The notes beneath the pieces are model-generated. The model ran no database searches. It was not told the DNA's origin and was given only the letters and a program-made list of their open reading frames with translations. This document shows positions 1 through 6,288 of a stretch of 14,276 bases of DNA, in pieces. The stretch spans positions 1-14,276 of the forward strand of contig CALOEW010000083.1 of NCBI GenBank assembly GCA_942492445.1, read 5' to 3'. Every line of letters begins with the position of its first letter. The first letter of the stretch is position 1. Source of the DNA: NORP240 sp942492445 (GTDB lineage: Bacteria > Pseudomonadota > Gammaproteobacteria > Pseudomonadales > Pseudohongiellaceae). Both the position numbers and the translations under genes were made by a program.

Positions 1-321
1 AGATTTTACCCTGCTGCACCGTTTGGCGCCGCGGTTCCCTACGCAAAGATTTTTTTCCTGCGGAAAGAAGGTGATCCAGTCGAAGTTGTCCCGATCACCG
101 GAACAAACCGTACCGCACTGGTTAACGAAATCATCGATTCAGCGGATCTGAACGACAGCCTCTATCAGATTCTTGACACCCCTGAAGAACTGGCAAAGGT
201 AAAATCACTGGAAGAGCGTGTAATTTCCCGGTTACTCGACCAGATGGACACCATCACATACGTCAATCCGCGCCGGTTCGACGACCAGGGACTGAAATCG
301 TTTATCCACGACTTCCTGTAG
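1..321 (+). CDS. C-terminal part of an unrecognised protein (5' end outside window)
   Basis: Frame 1 is open from the first base to a TAG at 319-321, giving about 106 residues. The peptide begins RFYPAAPFGAAVPYAK and ends SFIHDFL. It reads like a soluble globular protein: a strand-rich start (KIFFLRKEG, VEVVPITG), then charged helices (TPEELAKVKSLEERVISRLLDQM). I recognise no family. The stop is 6 bases before the ATG of the downstream membrane protein, so the two are probably co-transcribed. That suggests, only by context, a role linked to the membrane protein. No start can be assigned because the gene enters from outside the window. Confidence 0.6.
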   Translation, partial: RFYPAAPFGAAVPYAKIFFLRKEGDPVEVVPITGTNRTALVNEIIDSADLNDSLYQILDTPEELAKVKSLEERVISRLLDQMDTITYVNPRRFDDQGLKSFIHDFL

Positions 322-327
322 ACGGGC

Positions 328-1275
328 ATGGCCAGCATCAACCGCTCTTTTATCAACTACCTGTTATTGGCGCTCATTGTCCTGTGTTTCGCGCTTTATT
401 TGCGAGATATTGATTATTCACAGCTCAGGGGTGTAAGGCCGACAATCCTCTGGTTGCTCTTGGCTTCAGCGATTGCCATGGCATTCCGCTATCTTGGTGT
501 CTTTGTGTGGCGTCGAATTCTGCTGGACCTGGGCGCCAGGCAGGTGCCCCGATTCAGGCTGCTGGCTTCCATTTATGCCAAGGCCTGGATGGGGCGCTAC
601 CTGCCAGGGAAAATTACCTGGATTGCCGGAAAGATATACCTGGCCGGCTCCCTGGGCATTTCGCGTAGCCGGTTGACAGTGGCATCGACTCTTGAAGCGA
701 TCGTTCAGATTGTGGCTATGACAACTGTTTCCCTGCTTCTCGTGGGCTTCGATGTTCGCACCGATGTAATCGCTCCGCAAATCAAAGTCGTTCTGGTACT
801 TCTGGCGCTGGCCCTGATCGTGCTGCTGCATCCAGCCATCTTCAATTTTCTCATCCAGAAAGCCTTCAGCAGTCTGGTGAGACTTCCGGTTCATCCGGAA
901 TTGCGTGGCAATATGAGGTCCGTGCTGGTTTCCTTTACCCTTTACAGCTTCGGTGCCTTTGTATCCGGAGCCTCCTATTTCTTCCTGACCCTTTCATTGG
1001 TGGATTCAGTACCCTGGCATCTGTTTTTATACATCGTTGGTGCCTACGGTCTTGCAGGGGCAATCGGCATGGCAGTGCCTCTGTTACCAAGCGGCCTGGG
1101 TATTCGGGATGGTATGCAACTGGTGCTGTTAAGTGCGGTTTTTCCGAAAGAAACTGCCCTGGTGCTGGTAGTTTACAGCCGGCTTTGGTCATCGCTGATC
1201 GATGTGTTGTTCTACCTGTTGGCCACTGTGCTGGACTCGGCTAGCGCTCAGACCCACTCCGCCAGCCTGGATTGA
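328..1275 (+). CDS. Lysylphosphatidylglycerol synthase TM-region / flippase-like (UPF0104-type) integral membrane protein
   Basis: A 315-residue multi-pass inner-membrane protein. Hydrophobic segments lie near residues 9-26, 38-62, 118-140, 150-175, 200-225, 230-262 and 285-305. Family hallmarks are visible: MGRYLPGKI followed by a helix (about residues 88-96), and a late glycine-rich motif with LLPSGLGIRDG (about residues 251-261), matching the RYLPGK and P-G-G-RE-type motifs of the LPG_synthase_TM/UPF0104 superfamily. The soluble aminoacyl-transferase domain of full MprF proteins is absent, and the length fits stand-alone membrane members, which are thought to move or modify lipids or lipid-linked glycans. 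The substrate cannot be told from sequence. The ATG lies 6 bases after the preceding stop, with no strong Shine-Dalgarno sequence, consistent with translational coupling. Confidence 0.8.
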   Translation: MASINRSFINYLLLALIVLCFALYLRDIDYSQLRGVRPTILWLLLASAIAMAFRYLGVFVWRRILLDLGARQVPRFRLLASIYAKAWMGRYLPGKITWIAGKIYLAGSLGISRSRLTVASTLEAIVQIVAMTTVSLLLVGFDVRTDVIAPQIKVVLVLLALALIVLLHPAIFNFLIQKAFSSLVRLPVHPELRGNMRSVLVSFTLYSFGAFVSGASYFFLTLSLVDSVPWHLFLYIVGAYGLAGAIGMAVPLLPSGLGIRDGMQLVLLSAVFPKETALVLVVYSRLWSSLIDVLFYLLATVLDSASAQTHSASLD

Positions 1276-1385
1276 GCGGTACGGTTTCCCGCCCGCTGGC
1301 CGGTACGCGGCGGATTGTCCCGCGGCAATTGAAACGGTGCAGTGGAGCCTTCGTGATGGTTCGATCTGCCGGAACGGCGGCCGTT

Positions 1386-1440
1386 ACTGTCCCACAATAC
1401 CATGACCGGAAGGCTTTCAGCGGCCTGAATCCGGGTGCTC
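1386..1440 (+). repeat. Dispersed repeat R1, copy a
   Basis: About 55 bases beginning ACTGTCCCACAATACCATGA and containing CCGGAAGGCTT and CCTGAATCCGGG. Near-identical copies lie at 4106-4170 (same strand) and 9509-9578 (opposite strand). None of the three is in a gene, so this is a non-coding dispersed repeat. In copies a and c it occurs with repeat R2 in the same relative order, which suggests a longer composite element. Confidence 0.75.
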
Positions 1441-1505
1441 AGTGCTCGAACTCAAGGTTTGTGGAAACCGGAAGCGCAAATCTTTGGAAAAGCCGGTATT
1501 CATCG

Positions 1506-1812
1506 TTAGTTCCTCTGTTAGGGATCAATCGGAGCATTCGAAGCCACAGCACGAGGAATTCTGCCTTAACCAGGGCGTGGCCGGCAGGGGTATCCTGGGG
1601 CTGCAATAAGAGGACCAGCGCCGAGGGAGGAAAAATGACCGTTTTCCAGGGCATTTTTCTGAGTGAGGCACCCCGGAGGGGCGCGGTCCGCAGCCACTGG
1701 ATACCCCCGCCGACCACGCCGCTCGAAGCCAAGAAAACATGGCTCCACGAATAACTGACTCCCCTCAAAACCCTGGCAGCAGAACTGAATGCAATCTGAT
1801 TCTTTAAATCAG
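1506..1812 (+). repeat. Composite repeat R2, copy a (split by a MITE-like insertion)
   Basis: Two blocks, 1506-1573 and 1721-1812, match one contiguous block on the opposite strand at 9153-9303. Shared strings include CGGAGCATTCGAAGCCAC, GCACGAGGAATTCTGC, TGGCTCCACGAATAACTGAC and TCCCCTCAAA. In this copy the blocks are separated by the 147-bp element at 1574-1720. The repeat ends with a small hairpin, CTGATT-CTTTA-AATCAG (1796-1812), kept in degenerate form in the other copy. Open frames across both copies share the peptide NRSIRSH-TRNSAL, but this follows from the DNA repeat and is not evidence of a gene. Confidence 0.75.
1574..1720. mobile_element. MITE-like 147-bp element with 31-bp terminal inverted repeats
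   Basis: Bases 1574-1604 and the reverse complement of 1690-1720 agree at 27 of 31 positions by hand; both start GGCGTGG and contain GGGGTATCC. The interior has a strong palindrome around CACCCCGGAGGGGCG (1669-1683). It interrupts repeat R2: the equivalent place in the 9.2-kb copy has no insertion, giving a filled versus empty comparison. No transposase frame is present, so the element is non-autonomous. An exact target duplication is not visible; flanking TTAACCA and AAGCCA are only approximately alike. A related element lies at 9300-9438. Confidence 0.65.
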
Positions 1813-1869
1813 GGAAACTCCGATTAATCACCGCAGAGCATTGTGGGACTTATTCAGAAGTTTCCTAGA
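1812..1869. mobile_element. IS5-type terminal remnant (two inward-facing ends, about 58 bp)
   Basis: Left GGGAAACTCCGATTAATC and right GACTTATTCAGAAGTTTCC are imperfect inverted repeats around ACCGCAGAGCATTGTGGG. Read on the minus strand, the right half closely matches the remnant at 10841-10878, including CACAATGCTCTGCGG. The outer edge on the right is CTAG; IS5-group elements typically use YTAR targets and have ends of the GGAAnnTnnGAnnAAGTC type, so an IS5-like origin is inferred. The TAG stop of the TonB receptor lies inside this CTAG. No transposase is present. Confidence 0.5.
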
Positions 1870-3916
1870 ACGAAAATCTGATCCCGGCCCTGACTGCCCG
1901 GGGCATAGTGGCCCGACTCATGAAACAGTTGGTGGTATTACAGTCGATCTCCTCCGAGGTCAGCCCTGGTGCGTCAAGGCCATCCACGTAGGCCGGGTAG
2001 TAATAGACGATCTCTTTGCCGTCACTGTCAAACAGGTTTATCACTTCCAGGAACAGGGTCAGGGATTCGAAGTGATAAGCTCCGCGCAGATTGGCCGTGG
2101 TCAGGGACTCACCCCGGCGGATATTGGCGGCGTCCAGCGCGTACGGCCCCAGGTAGCGGACTCGCAGGCTGGCGTCCCACCGGGGTCTGGTGAACGAAAA
2201 CCCCAGTTGAGCGGCTTCTTCCACTGCCTGCTCCACGTAGCTGCCCTCGGGGTTGTCCAGATATCGGGCATCGCTGGCGTTGTAGGTGGCATCCATGGCA
2301 AACCAGTCAACAGGGCGCCAGAACATGGTCAATTCATAGCCGTCCCGCTCCGATGCTCCCTTTGGCTCCACTGAATTGGAATCACCGACGAAAATCAATT
2401 CACTGTCCTGATCAAGCCACCAATAGGCACTGGTGAACTTGAAATCCCCGAGGGTCAACCTGCCTCCCACCTCGTAGCCGGAGCCGGTAGAAAGACCAGG
2501 AACCGGATCCACGGAATTGACCACACCCCGGGCGTCGTTGGAATGAAATCCCTGCCCCCAGTTGTAGTAAAGCTCGAGATTTTCGAGGGCTGTATAGGCC
2601 AGACCGAACTTGGGTGACAATTCACTGTCAGAATCGCTGCCGCTGGTACTCAGGGAATTCAACGCCGCGACATCGAAATGGTAATAATCGTACCGCACCC
2701 CGGTATTGACCCGAAATTCGGGGTTGCGTACCAAGTGGCGTCGAGGCGGCCCGACCAAAAACTCTGAAATTTCGTTGGCAGCGATATCCCCAGTGTAGGC
2801 ACCCCGATCGAAGGCTTCGACGCCGATACGGTCTCCGTCATCATAGCGAAATTCCGCACCGGTGATCACCTGAAACCTGTCATTGTCCACCAACGTCCGG
2901 TCCGCCCTGCCGCCCACTATCCACCGCTTGTCAAATTGATTGATCTGGGCGTCATAAGTGGGATTGGAGGACATGGTCCAGTCGTAGTGCTGGCCGAAAA
3001 AATTGGCGCTCCAATTGTCCCCGGTCAGATCAGCGGAAGCGATCCACCGAGTGGTTTCACCCTCGGCCGTCGGATCGAGACTGCAGTAGGCGTCGGGACA
3101 GACTGAAGTACCAATAGCCCGCTCCGGAATCTGTTCGGTCGGCTCCCAGTCGGCTCGATACGCCGACAGGCTGAATGCTGCTTGACCAAATCGGGTTGTG
3201 GTACTGTATTTGCCCCATACGGACAGATGATTCAGGTCCTCCCCATGGTTCCAGGGACCATCGTAATTCTTGTATTCGCCGATCAGTGTCAGGGTCCCGT
3301 CACCGAGTCCGTAACTTGACCCCCCAACGTATCGACCCCAGTTGTTTTCACCTGACTCGCCGGACAGGAACGGCCTGTCCAGCCGGTCGATGGTATTGAT
3401 AAATGACGCACCGGCCAATGAAAAATCTCCCAGATCTGCGTAATAAGGCCCTTTGCGGTAGTCGATTCCATCCACTGTTTCAGGAATCACCCCGTTCACA
3501 TCAAGGTATCCCTGGCCATGACCATGGGAGCGCATATTCAAAGGGACACCGTCCAGATGAACGGTGTAGTCGGTACCGTGATCCAGATTGAACCCCCGCA
3601 GAAAATACTGGTTCGCCTTGCCACTGCCCGAATGCTGGACCGCCACCATCCCGGGCATGGATTCCAGCAGTTCCGCAGTCTTGACCAGTGGACGAATGAG
3701 CAGGTCCGCTCCACCCACGTAACCCACACTGGCCGACACTGCCTGCCCCACCAGATCGGTGTTACGGCCGAAAACCACGATCTCCTCGACCTGCTCAGGA
3801 TTCTGGGCCAGGCCCTGGCCGCTGGCGACCAGTACCGTGAGCGCACCAACTGTCAATGTCAACCTGCTCAATGCAAAATTCAAATCAACCCCCCACTGGT
3901 GTTTGTACTGCAGCAC
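1865..3916 (-). CDS. TonB-dependent outer-membrane receptor
   Basis: A 683-residue outer-membrane active transporter of the TonB-dependent receptor family. After a hydrophobic signal segment (about residues 13-38, ending GQGLAQ) comes a TonB-box-like EEIVVFG (44-50). The plug domain follows, with LRGFNLDHGTDYTVHLDGVP, a histidine-rich RSHGHGQGY and YRKGPYYADLGDF. A beta-barrel runs to a C-terminal phenylalanine (RAGIRFSF), as expected for Bam substrates. Two cysteine pairs (CPDAYC, CNTTNC) lie in likely extracellular loops. The substrate is unknown. The GTG at 3916 gives a long, charged N-terminus. A TTG at 3883 is preceded by GGGGGG at a spacing of 6 and would give a cleaner signal peptide, so it may be the true start. 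Each gene edge touches an IS-type end, and no metal-regulator box was recognised upstream. Confidence 0.9.
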   Translation of the reverse strand: MLQYKHQWGVDLNFALSRLTLTVGALTVLVASGQGLAQNPEQVEEIVVFGRNTDLVGQAVSASVGYVGGADLLIRPLVKTAELLESMPGMVAVQHSGSGKANQYFLRGFNLDHGTDYTVHLDGVPLNMRSHGHGQGYLDVNGVIPETVDGIDYRKGPYYADLGDFSLAGASFINTIDRLDRPFLSGESGENNWGRYVGGSSYGLGDGTLTLIGEYKNYDGPWNHGEDLNHLSVWGKYSTTTRFGQAAFSLSAYRADWEPTEQIPERAIGTSVCPDAYCSLDPTAEGETTRWIASADLTGDNWSANFFGQHYDWTMSSNPTYDAQINQFDKRWIVGGRADRTLVDNDRFQVITGAEFRYDDGDRIGVEAFDRGAYTGDIAANEISEFLVGPPRRHLVRNPEFRVNTGVRYDYYHFDVAALNSLSTSGSDSDSELSPKFGLAYTALENLELYYNWGQGFHSNDARGVVNSVDPVPGLSTGSGYEVGGRLTLGDFKFTSAYWWLDQDSELIFVGDSNSVEPKGASERDGYELTMFWRPVDWFAMDATYNASDARYLDNPEGSYVEQAVEEAAQLGFSFTRPRWDASLRVRYLGPYALDAANIRRGESLTTANLRGAYHFESLTLFLEVINLFDSDGKEIVYYYPAYVDGLDAPGLTSEEIDCNTTNCFMSRATMPRAVRAGIRFSF

Positions 3917-3928
3917 TGCTTACTTTCT

Positions 3929-3956
3929 CTAGGGAACCTCTGATTAAGTCCCCTAG
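3929..3956. mobile_element. Solo IS5-type terminal repeat flanked by CTAG direct repeats
   Basis: GGAACCTCTGATTAAGTCCC (3933-3952) is bounded by CTAG on both sides (3929-3932 and 3953-3956). The sequence resembles IS5-group ends, and CTAG fits a YTAR target duplication. It lies 13 bases upstream of the GTG of the TonB receptor, with its outer (GG) side facing the gene. Only one end remains. Confidence 0.5.
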
Positions 3957-4044
3957 GATCAAAGCTACAGCAATCAAGGAGTAATTAATTCAATTTTACC
4001 GTTTCATAACGTTATAGCTGCGTTAAGGAACCATAATAGTGAAC

Positions 4045-4067
4045 ACGCCTTATGGCCAAGGCGTTTT
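4045..4067 (+). terminator. Hairpin followed by T-run, possible terminator
   Basis: ACGCCTT-ATGGCC-AAGGCGT forms a 7-bp stem with a 6-base loop, directly followed by TTT. It lies between the 3' end of the RlpA-like gene (ending at 4307 on the minus strand) and the start of the TonB receptor. The T-run is on the plus strand, where no upstream gene is seen, so its use is uncertain; it could act weakly on the minus strand for the RlpA-like transcript. A separate 10-bp palindrome, ATAACGTTAT, is at 4006-4015. Confidence 0.35.
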
Positions 4068-4105
4068 AGTCAATGACCAGAGGCTTTTTTAATGGTTCAG
4101 ATCAT

Positions 4106-4170
4106 TACTGTCCCAAAAATCATGACCGGAAGGCTTTTAACGGGCTGAATCCGGGCACTTCCAGTATGCC
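4106..4170 (+). repeat. Dispersed repeat R1, copy b
   Basis: TACTGTCCCAAAAATCATGA, then CCGGAAGGCTTTT and GCTGAATCCGGGCACTTCC, matches copy a (1386-1440) and the reverse complement of copy c (9509-9578). The tail CTTCCAGTAT is shared with copy c and missing from copy a. No R2 block could be recognised after it, so this copy is partial or solitary. Confidence 0.75.
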
Positions 4171-4306
4171 TGGTCCCTGTTAGACTGGAACAAGAGTTTG
4201 TTACACGACCAACAATATACTGCCGTGCCTCATTCAGAAACTGATCGCAGGCATCGGTTCCGTGAAACCCGGAATATCTTCATCCGCTGGTCTCCTGGTA
4301 ACGTGG

Positions 4307-4714
4307 TCAGAGGCGTTCCCGGGATACCACCTGTATCTCGACTTCAATCACCCCTGAGTCAAGGTCGGCAATATCGCTGAATGCAGAGCGGCTCAGGTCG
4401 ATAATTCTTCCTGCCACAAAGGGGCCACGGTCATTTATCCGCACCACCACGGAGGCTCCATTGGCAACATTGGTCACCTTCACCAGTGAACCGAAAGGCA
4501 GCTCCTTGTGCGCGGCCGTTCTGGAAAACTGATTGAATCGCTCGCCACTGGCAGTGCGTCGAAACTGGTATTTCATCGCGTAGAATGACGCTTCACCGGA
4601 CTCGCTGTAACCGATCCATTGTGGCGACTGCCTGGTGGGCGTACTGCTACAGGCGGCCAGGGATATTGCCAGAGCGCCGATGAGGATGTATCCAAGGAAC
4701 CTCTGATTAAGCAT
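4307..4714 (-). CDS. rlpA: RlpA-like septal-ring lytic transglycosylase domain lipoprotein (DPBB only)
   Basis: A 135-residue predicted outer-membrane lipoprotein. The signal peptide runs ILIGALAISLAAC with a lipobox LAAC, so Cys22 would be lipidated. A double-psi beta-barrel domain fills residues 40-130, with GEASFYA, TASGERFN, TAAHKELPFGS, VKVTNVANG, INDRGPF and GRIIDLS. Glu58, His69 and Asp95 have the spacing expected for the catalytic residues of RlpA, which cleaves peptide-free glycan strands at the septum. The C-terminal SPOR domain of full-length RlpA is absent and the protein is much shorter, so septal targeting may differ. Oddly, codons 1-7 lie in an IS5-type terminal sequence, so the native 5' end may have been replaced. 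The gene symbol is by family only. Confidence 0.85.
   Translation of the reverse strand: MLNQRFLGYILIGALAISLAACSSTPTRQSPQWIGYSESGEASFYAMKYQFRRTASGERFNQFSRTAAHKELPFGSLVKVTNVANGASVVVRINDRGPFVAGRIIDLSRSAFSDIADLDSGVIEVEIQVVSRERL
4694..4711. mobile_element. IS5-type terminal repeat inside the start of the RlpA-like gene
   Basis: GGAACCTCTGATTAAG matches the first 16 bases of the end at 3933-3948. On the minus strand it encodes part of the opening MLNQRFL of the RlpA-like lipoprotein. Its outer GG side faces the gene body and its inner side faces upstream, where identity with the other ends stops after AAG. No flanking YTAR duplication is seen. Confidence 0.5.
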
Positions 4715-4788
4715 GGGGCAGTATTCTCCAATCCGGATGCCTGCTTTTTCCGGCTGACTGTCCGGGACAGAAGTTGTCCGGCACCGAT

Positions 4789-4815
4789 TCAGTTCCCGGG
4801 AGGGCGCAAAACCAT
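4789..4815 (-). other. Micro-ORF (8 codons) with strong Shine-Dalgarno, possible leader of the RlpA-like gene
   Basis: On the minus strand AGGAGGT (4824-4830) lies about 8 bases before an ATG at 4815, which opens a frame encoding MVLRPPGN and stops with TGA at 4789. This is the best ribosome-binding site upstream of the RlpA-like gene, yet it serves only this tiny frame, which ends 74 bases before the lipoprotein ATG. CCCGGG copies at 4795-4800 and 4817-4822 can pair across the micro-ORF, and CCTCC (minus strand, 4799-4803) can pair with the Shine-Dalgarno. The peptide has Pro-Pro-Gly, a known slow-translation motif. It may be a leader or a relic of a displaced start. Confidence 0.3.
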
Positions 4816-5003
4816 GCCCGGGTACCTCCTAGCAATTGCTGTAAATCGGTAATTGTTCAGAGATACCCTAGCACAGAAGCACAACATTGGAAGCGCAAGG
4901 GCTGGATTCTGCGCTGCCGTGCACAATTTGCCGAGCGGCGATGAGAACGCTAGTGGACCGGCTGTTGCCCGGACCAACCGGTGAGATCCGGATTCTCGCG
5001 GCC

Positions 5004-5029
5004 CAAATTGGCATTATATTACCAATTTG
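5004..5029. promoter_or_regulatory. Perfect 8-bp inverted repeat with AT-rich 10-base spacer, candidate operator
   Basis: CAAATTGG-CATTATATTA-CCAATTTG is a perfect dyad with a two-turn-type geometry typical of dimeric repressor sites. It lies in the 609-base region between the divergent RlpA-like gene and the ligase operon, 295 bases before the first operon ATG. A GC hairpin (CCGCC-CCCC-GGCGG) follows at 5031-5044. Another imperfect dyad, GGTAACTG-CTGC-CAGTTAACC, is at 5253-5272. I could not assign -35 and -10 boxes with confidence, and no known regulator consensus was recognised. Confidence 0.35.
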
Positions 5030-5323
5030 TCCGCCCCCCGGCGGTAATAATTCCGTCAACGTGTCGGATTACCAGACATGGGCCAATGTTGAGCAGTCAC
5101 TGGCTCATTACGGAAATGCCCTGCGCGAGTCTGACATGCAACTGACTTTGAGGTCCGACTGATTCCCAGGCCGGTGTACCAGAACCCGAAAGGACTGTTA
5201 TGCTTGCGGCGGAGTGCTGCCAGGATTTCTCGCGGGCGGCGATATAGTCGCAGGTAACTGCTGCCAGTTAACCTTTGATTCACCAGGTCAATCTCGGAAT
5301 TTTCGAACAATCCTACTTCGCTG

Positions 5324-6199
5324 ATGGACAACCACCTGGCCCGCCACTTCCTTCCCTACCCTGAAGATCCACCACTCCGGACGTCGCGGGGCGGCTATAC
5401 TGTAACCATGCGGGAAACTGACGGAGCGGAACATGTGCTCGCCATGCTGGCGACTGCTGACACCACTGATAATGGGAGATTCAGACTGCACATGGGCTGG
5501 GGCAGTTTCCGAAACCTTGATATCGCCGCGGCCCGAAAATCAGATTACATCGTGCTGCTGGACATCAATGAAAATCAGTTCCGGGTATGGGAGGCGGTAA
5601 CCCGGGCCCTGAGGACTGCATCGACGACCCATGAATTCATCGACAGAGTTGTTGCCCTGCTGCCTGCAGATCCACCCTTGCGGCAGTTTATGAACGACAC
5701 CAGAGCCTGGTTGAGCGCCGACCTCGTTCGCCCCGGTAGCTGGCTTAGCCGGGAGCACCCTGAGCGGTTCGCCCATATTCGAAGCCTGTTCAACAGCGGC
5801 CGAGTCCTGCCTTATTGCCTCGATATTCGCGGCGCCGGGCACCGAAATCGCTTCCAGAGAATACACGACGAATTACTGAAATCCAGCAGGGCTGCCGCTT
5901 TCGAGGCCGATACCCTGTATGTATCGAACCTGCCCTGGATGATGAGTCAGGAAACCGGGTTTTTTGGCGAAGCCCATGCACGGTATTGCTCAAACCCGAG
6001 TGGTGATGCAAATACAGTGACTGGTAAAAATCTCGCAACCATAGTGCCGTTGTTCAGGCACATTGTTACAGCAATAAGGCTTGCCCCTGCGTCTACAGCA
6101 ACCGATCTGCAATGGTTGACCGAGCGCTTCTCGCCCGAAGAGCTGATTGGAAGTGAAAGTTGGCTTTCGTTGTATGACAATTCCAGGCAAGGGTGCTAA
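5324..6199 (+). CDS. Putative methyltransferase-fold protein of unknown function, first gene of the ligase operon
   Basis: A 291-residue soluble protein without signal peptide or membrane segment. The region MGWGSFRNLDIAAARKSDYI-LLDIN-NQF-W (residues 57-89) resembles the glycine-rich loop and following acidic strand of a Rossmann-type methyltransferase. The arrangement, with Q/N after the acidic strand and later ADTLYVSNLPWMM (195-207), resembles LIC_10091-type methyltransferase-like proteins, whose function is not established. The family link is from memory of motif order and is tentative. The ATG at 5324 has no clear Shine-Dalgarno; an in-frame ATG at 5408 (Met29) is the alternative. The TAA stop overlaps a possible GTG start of the cupin gene (GTGCTAA). 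Together with the ATP-grasp gene this points to a biosynthetic or modification pathway, but methyl transfer is not shown by sequence. Confidence 0.65.
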   Translation: MDNHLARHFLPYPEDPPLRTSRGGYTVTMRETDGAEHVLAMLATADTTDNGRFRLHMGWGSFRNLDIAAARKSDYIVLLDINENQFRVWEAVTRALRTASTTHEFIDRVVALLPADPPLRQFMNDTRAWLSADLVRPGSWLSREHPERFAHIRSLFNSGRVLPYCLDIRGAGHRNRFQRIHDELLKSSRAAAFEADTLYVSNLPWMMSQETGFFGEAHARYCSNPSGDANTVTGKNLATIVPLFRHIVTAIRLAPASTATDLQWLTERFSPEELIGSESWLSLYDNSRQGC

Positions 6200-6288
6200 A
6201 CTTTCGCGGCTTTCGACCGTCAATAACTGCATACTTTGTGTGCAATTTCAACCCACATCAACAAGCTTCTGCACGGAGCGATTCACCT

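Noticed and set aside
1272..1831. Open frames on both strands (160 and 130 codons) sharing NRSIRSH-TRNSAL with a frame at 9095-9463
   Set aside because: The shared peptide comes from the DNA repeat R2. In one copy the frame runs through the MITE-like insertion and in the other it does not, so a conserved protein is not supported.
1841..2374. 177-codon plus-strand frame
   Set aside because: Antisense to the 3' part of the TonB receptor, which has strong family evidence.
3917..4306. Promoter or Fur-type box for the TonB receptor
   Set aside because: No convincing -35/-10 pair or iron-regulator consensus could be read; only a 10-bp palindrome (ATAACGTTAT) is present.
4887..5162. 91-codon plus-strand frame with TTG start
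   Set aside because: No ribosome-binding site and no family features; it crosses the perfect dyad and a GC hairpin, which suits intergenic DNA better. A small gene cannot be fully excluded.
5056..5331. 91-codon minus-strand frame upstream of the ligase operon
   Set aside because: It overlaps the operon start and the plus-strand frame, is rich in Arg and Ser without motifs, and has no clear ribosome-binding site.
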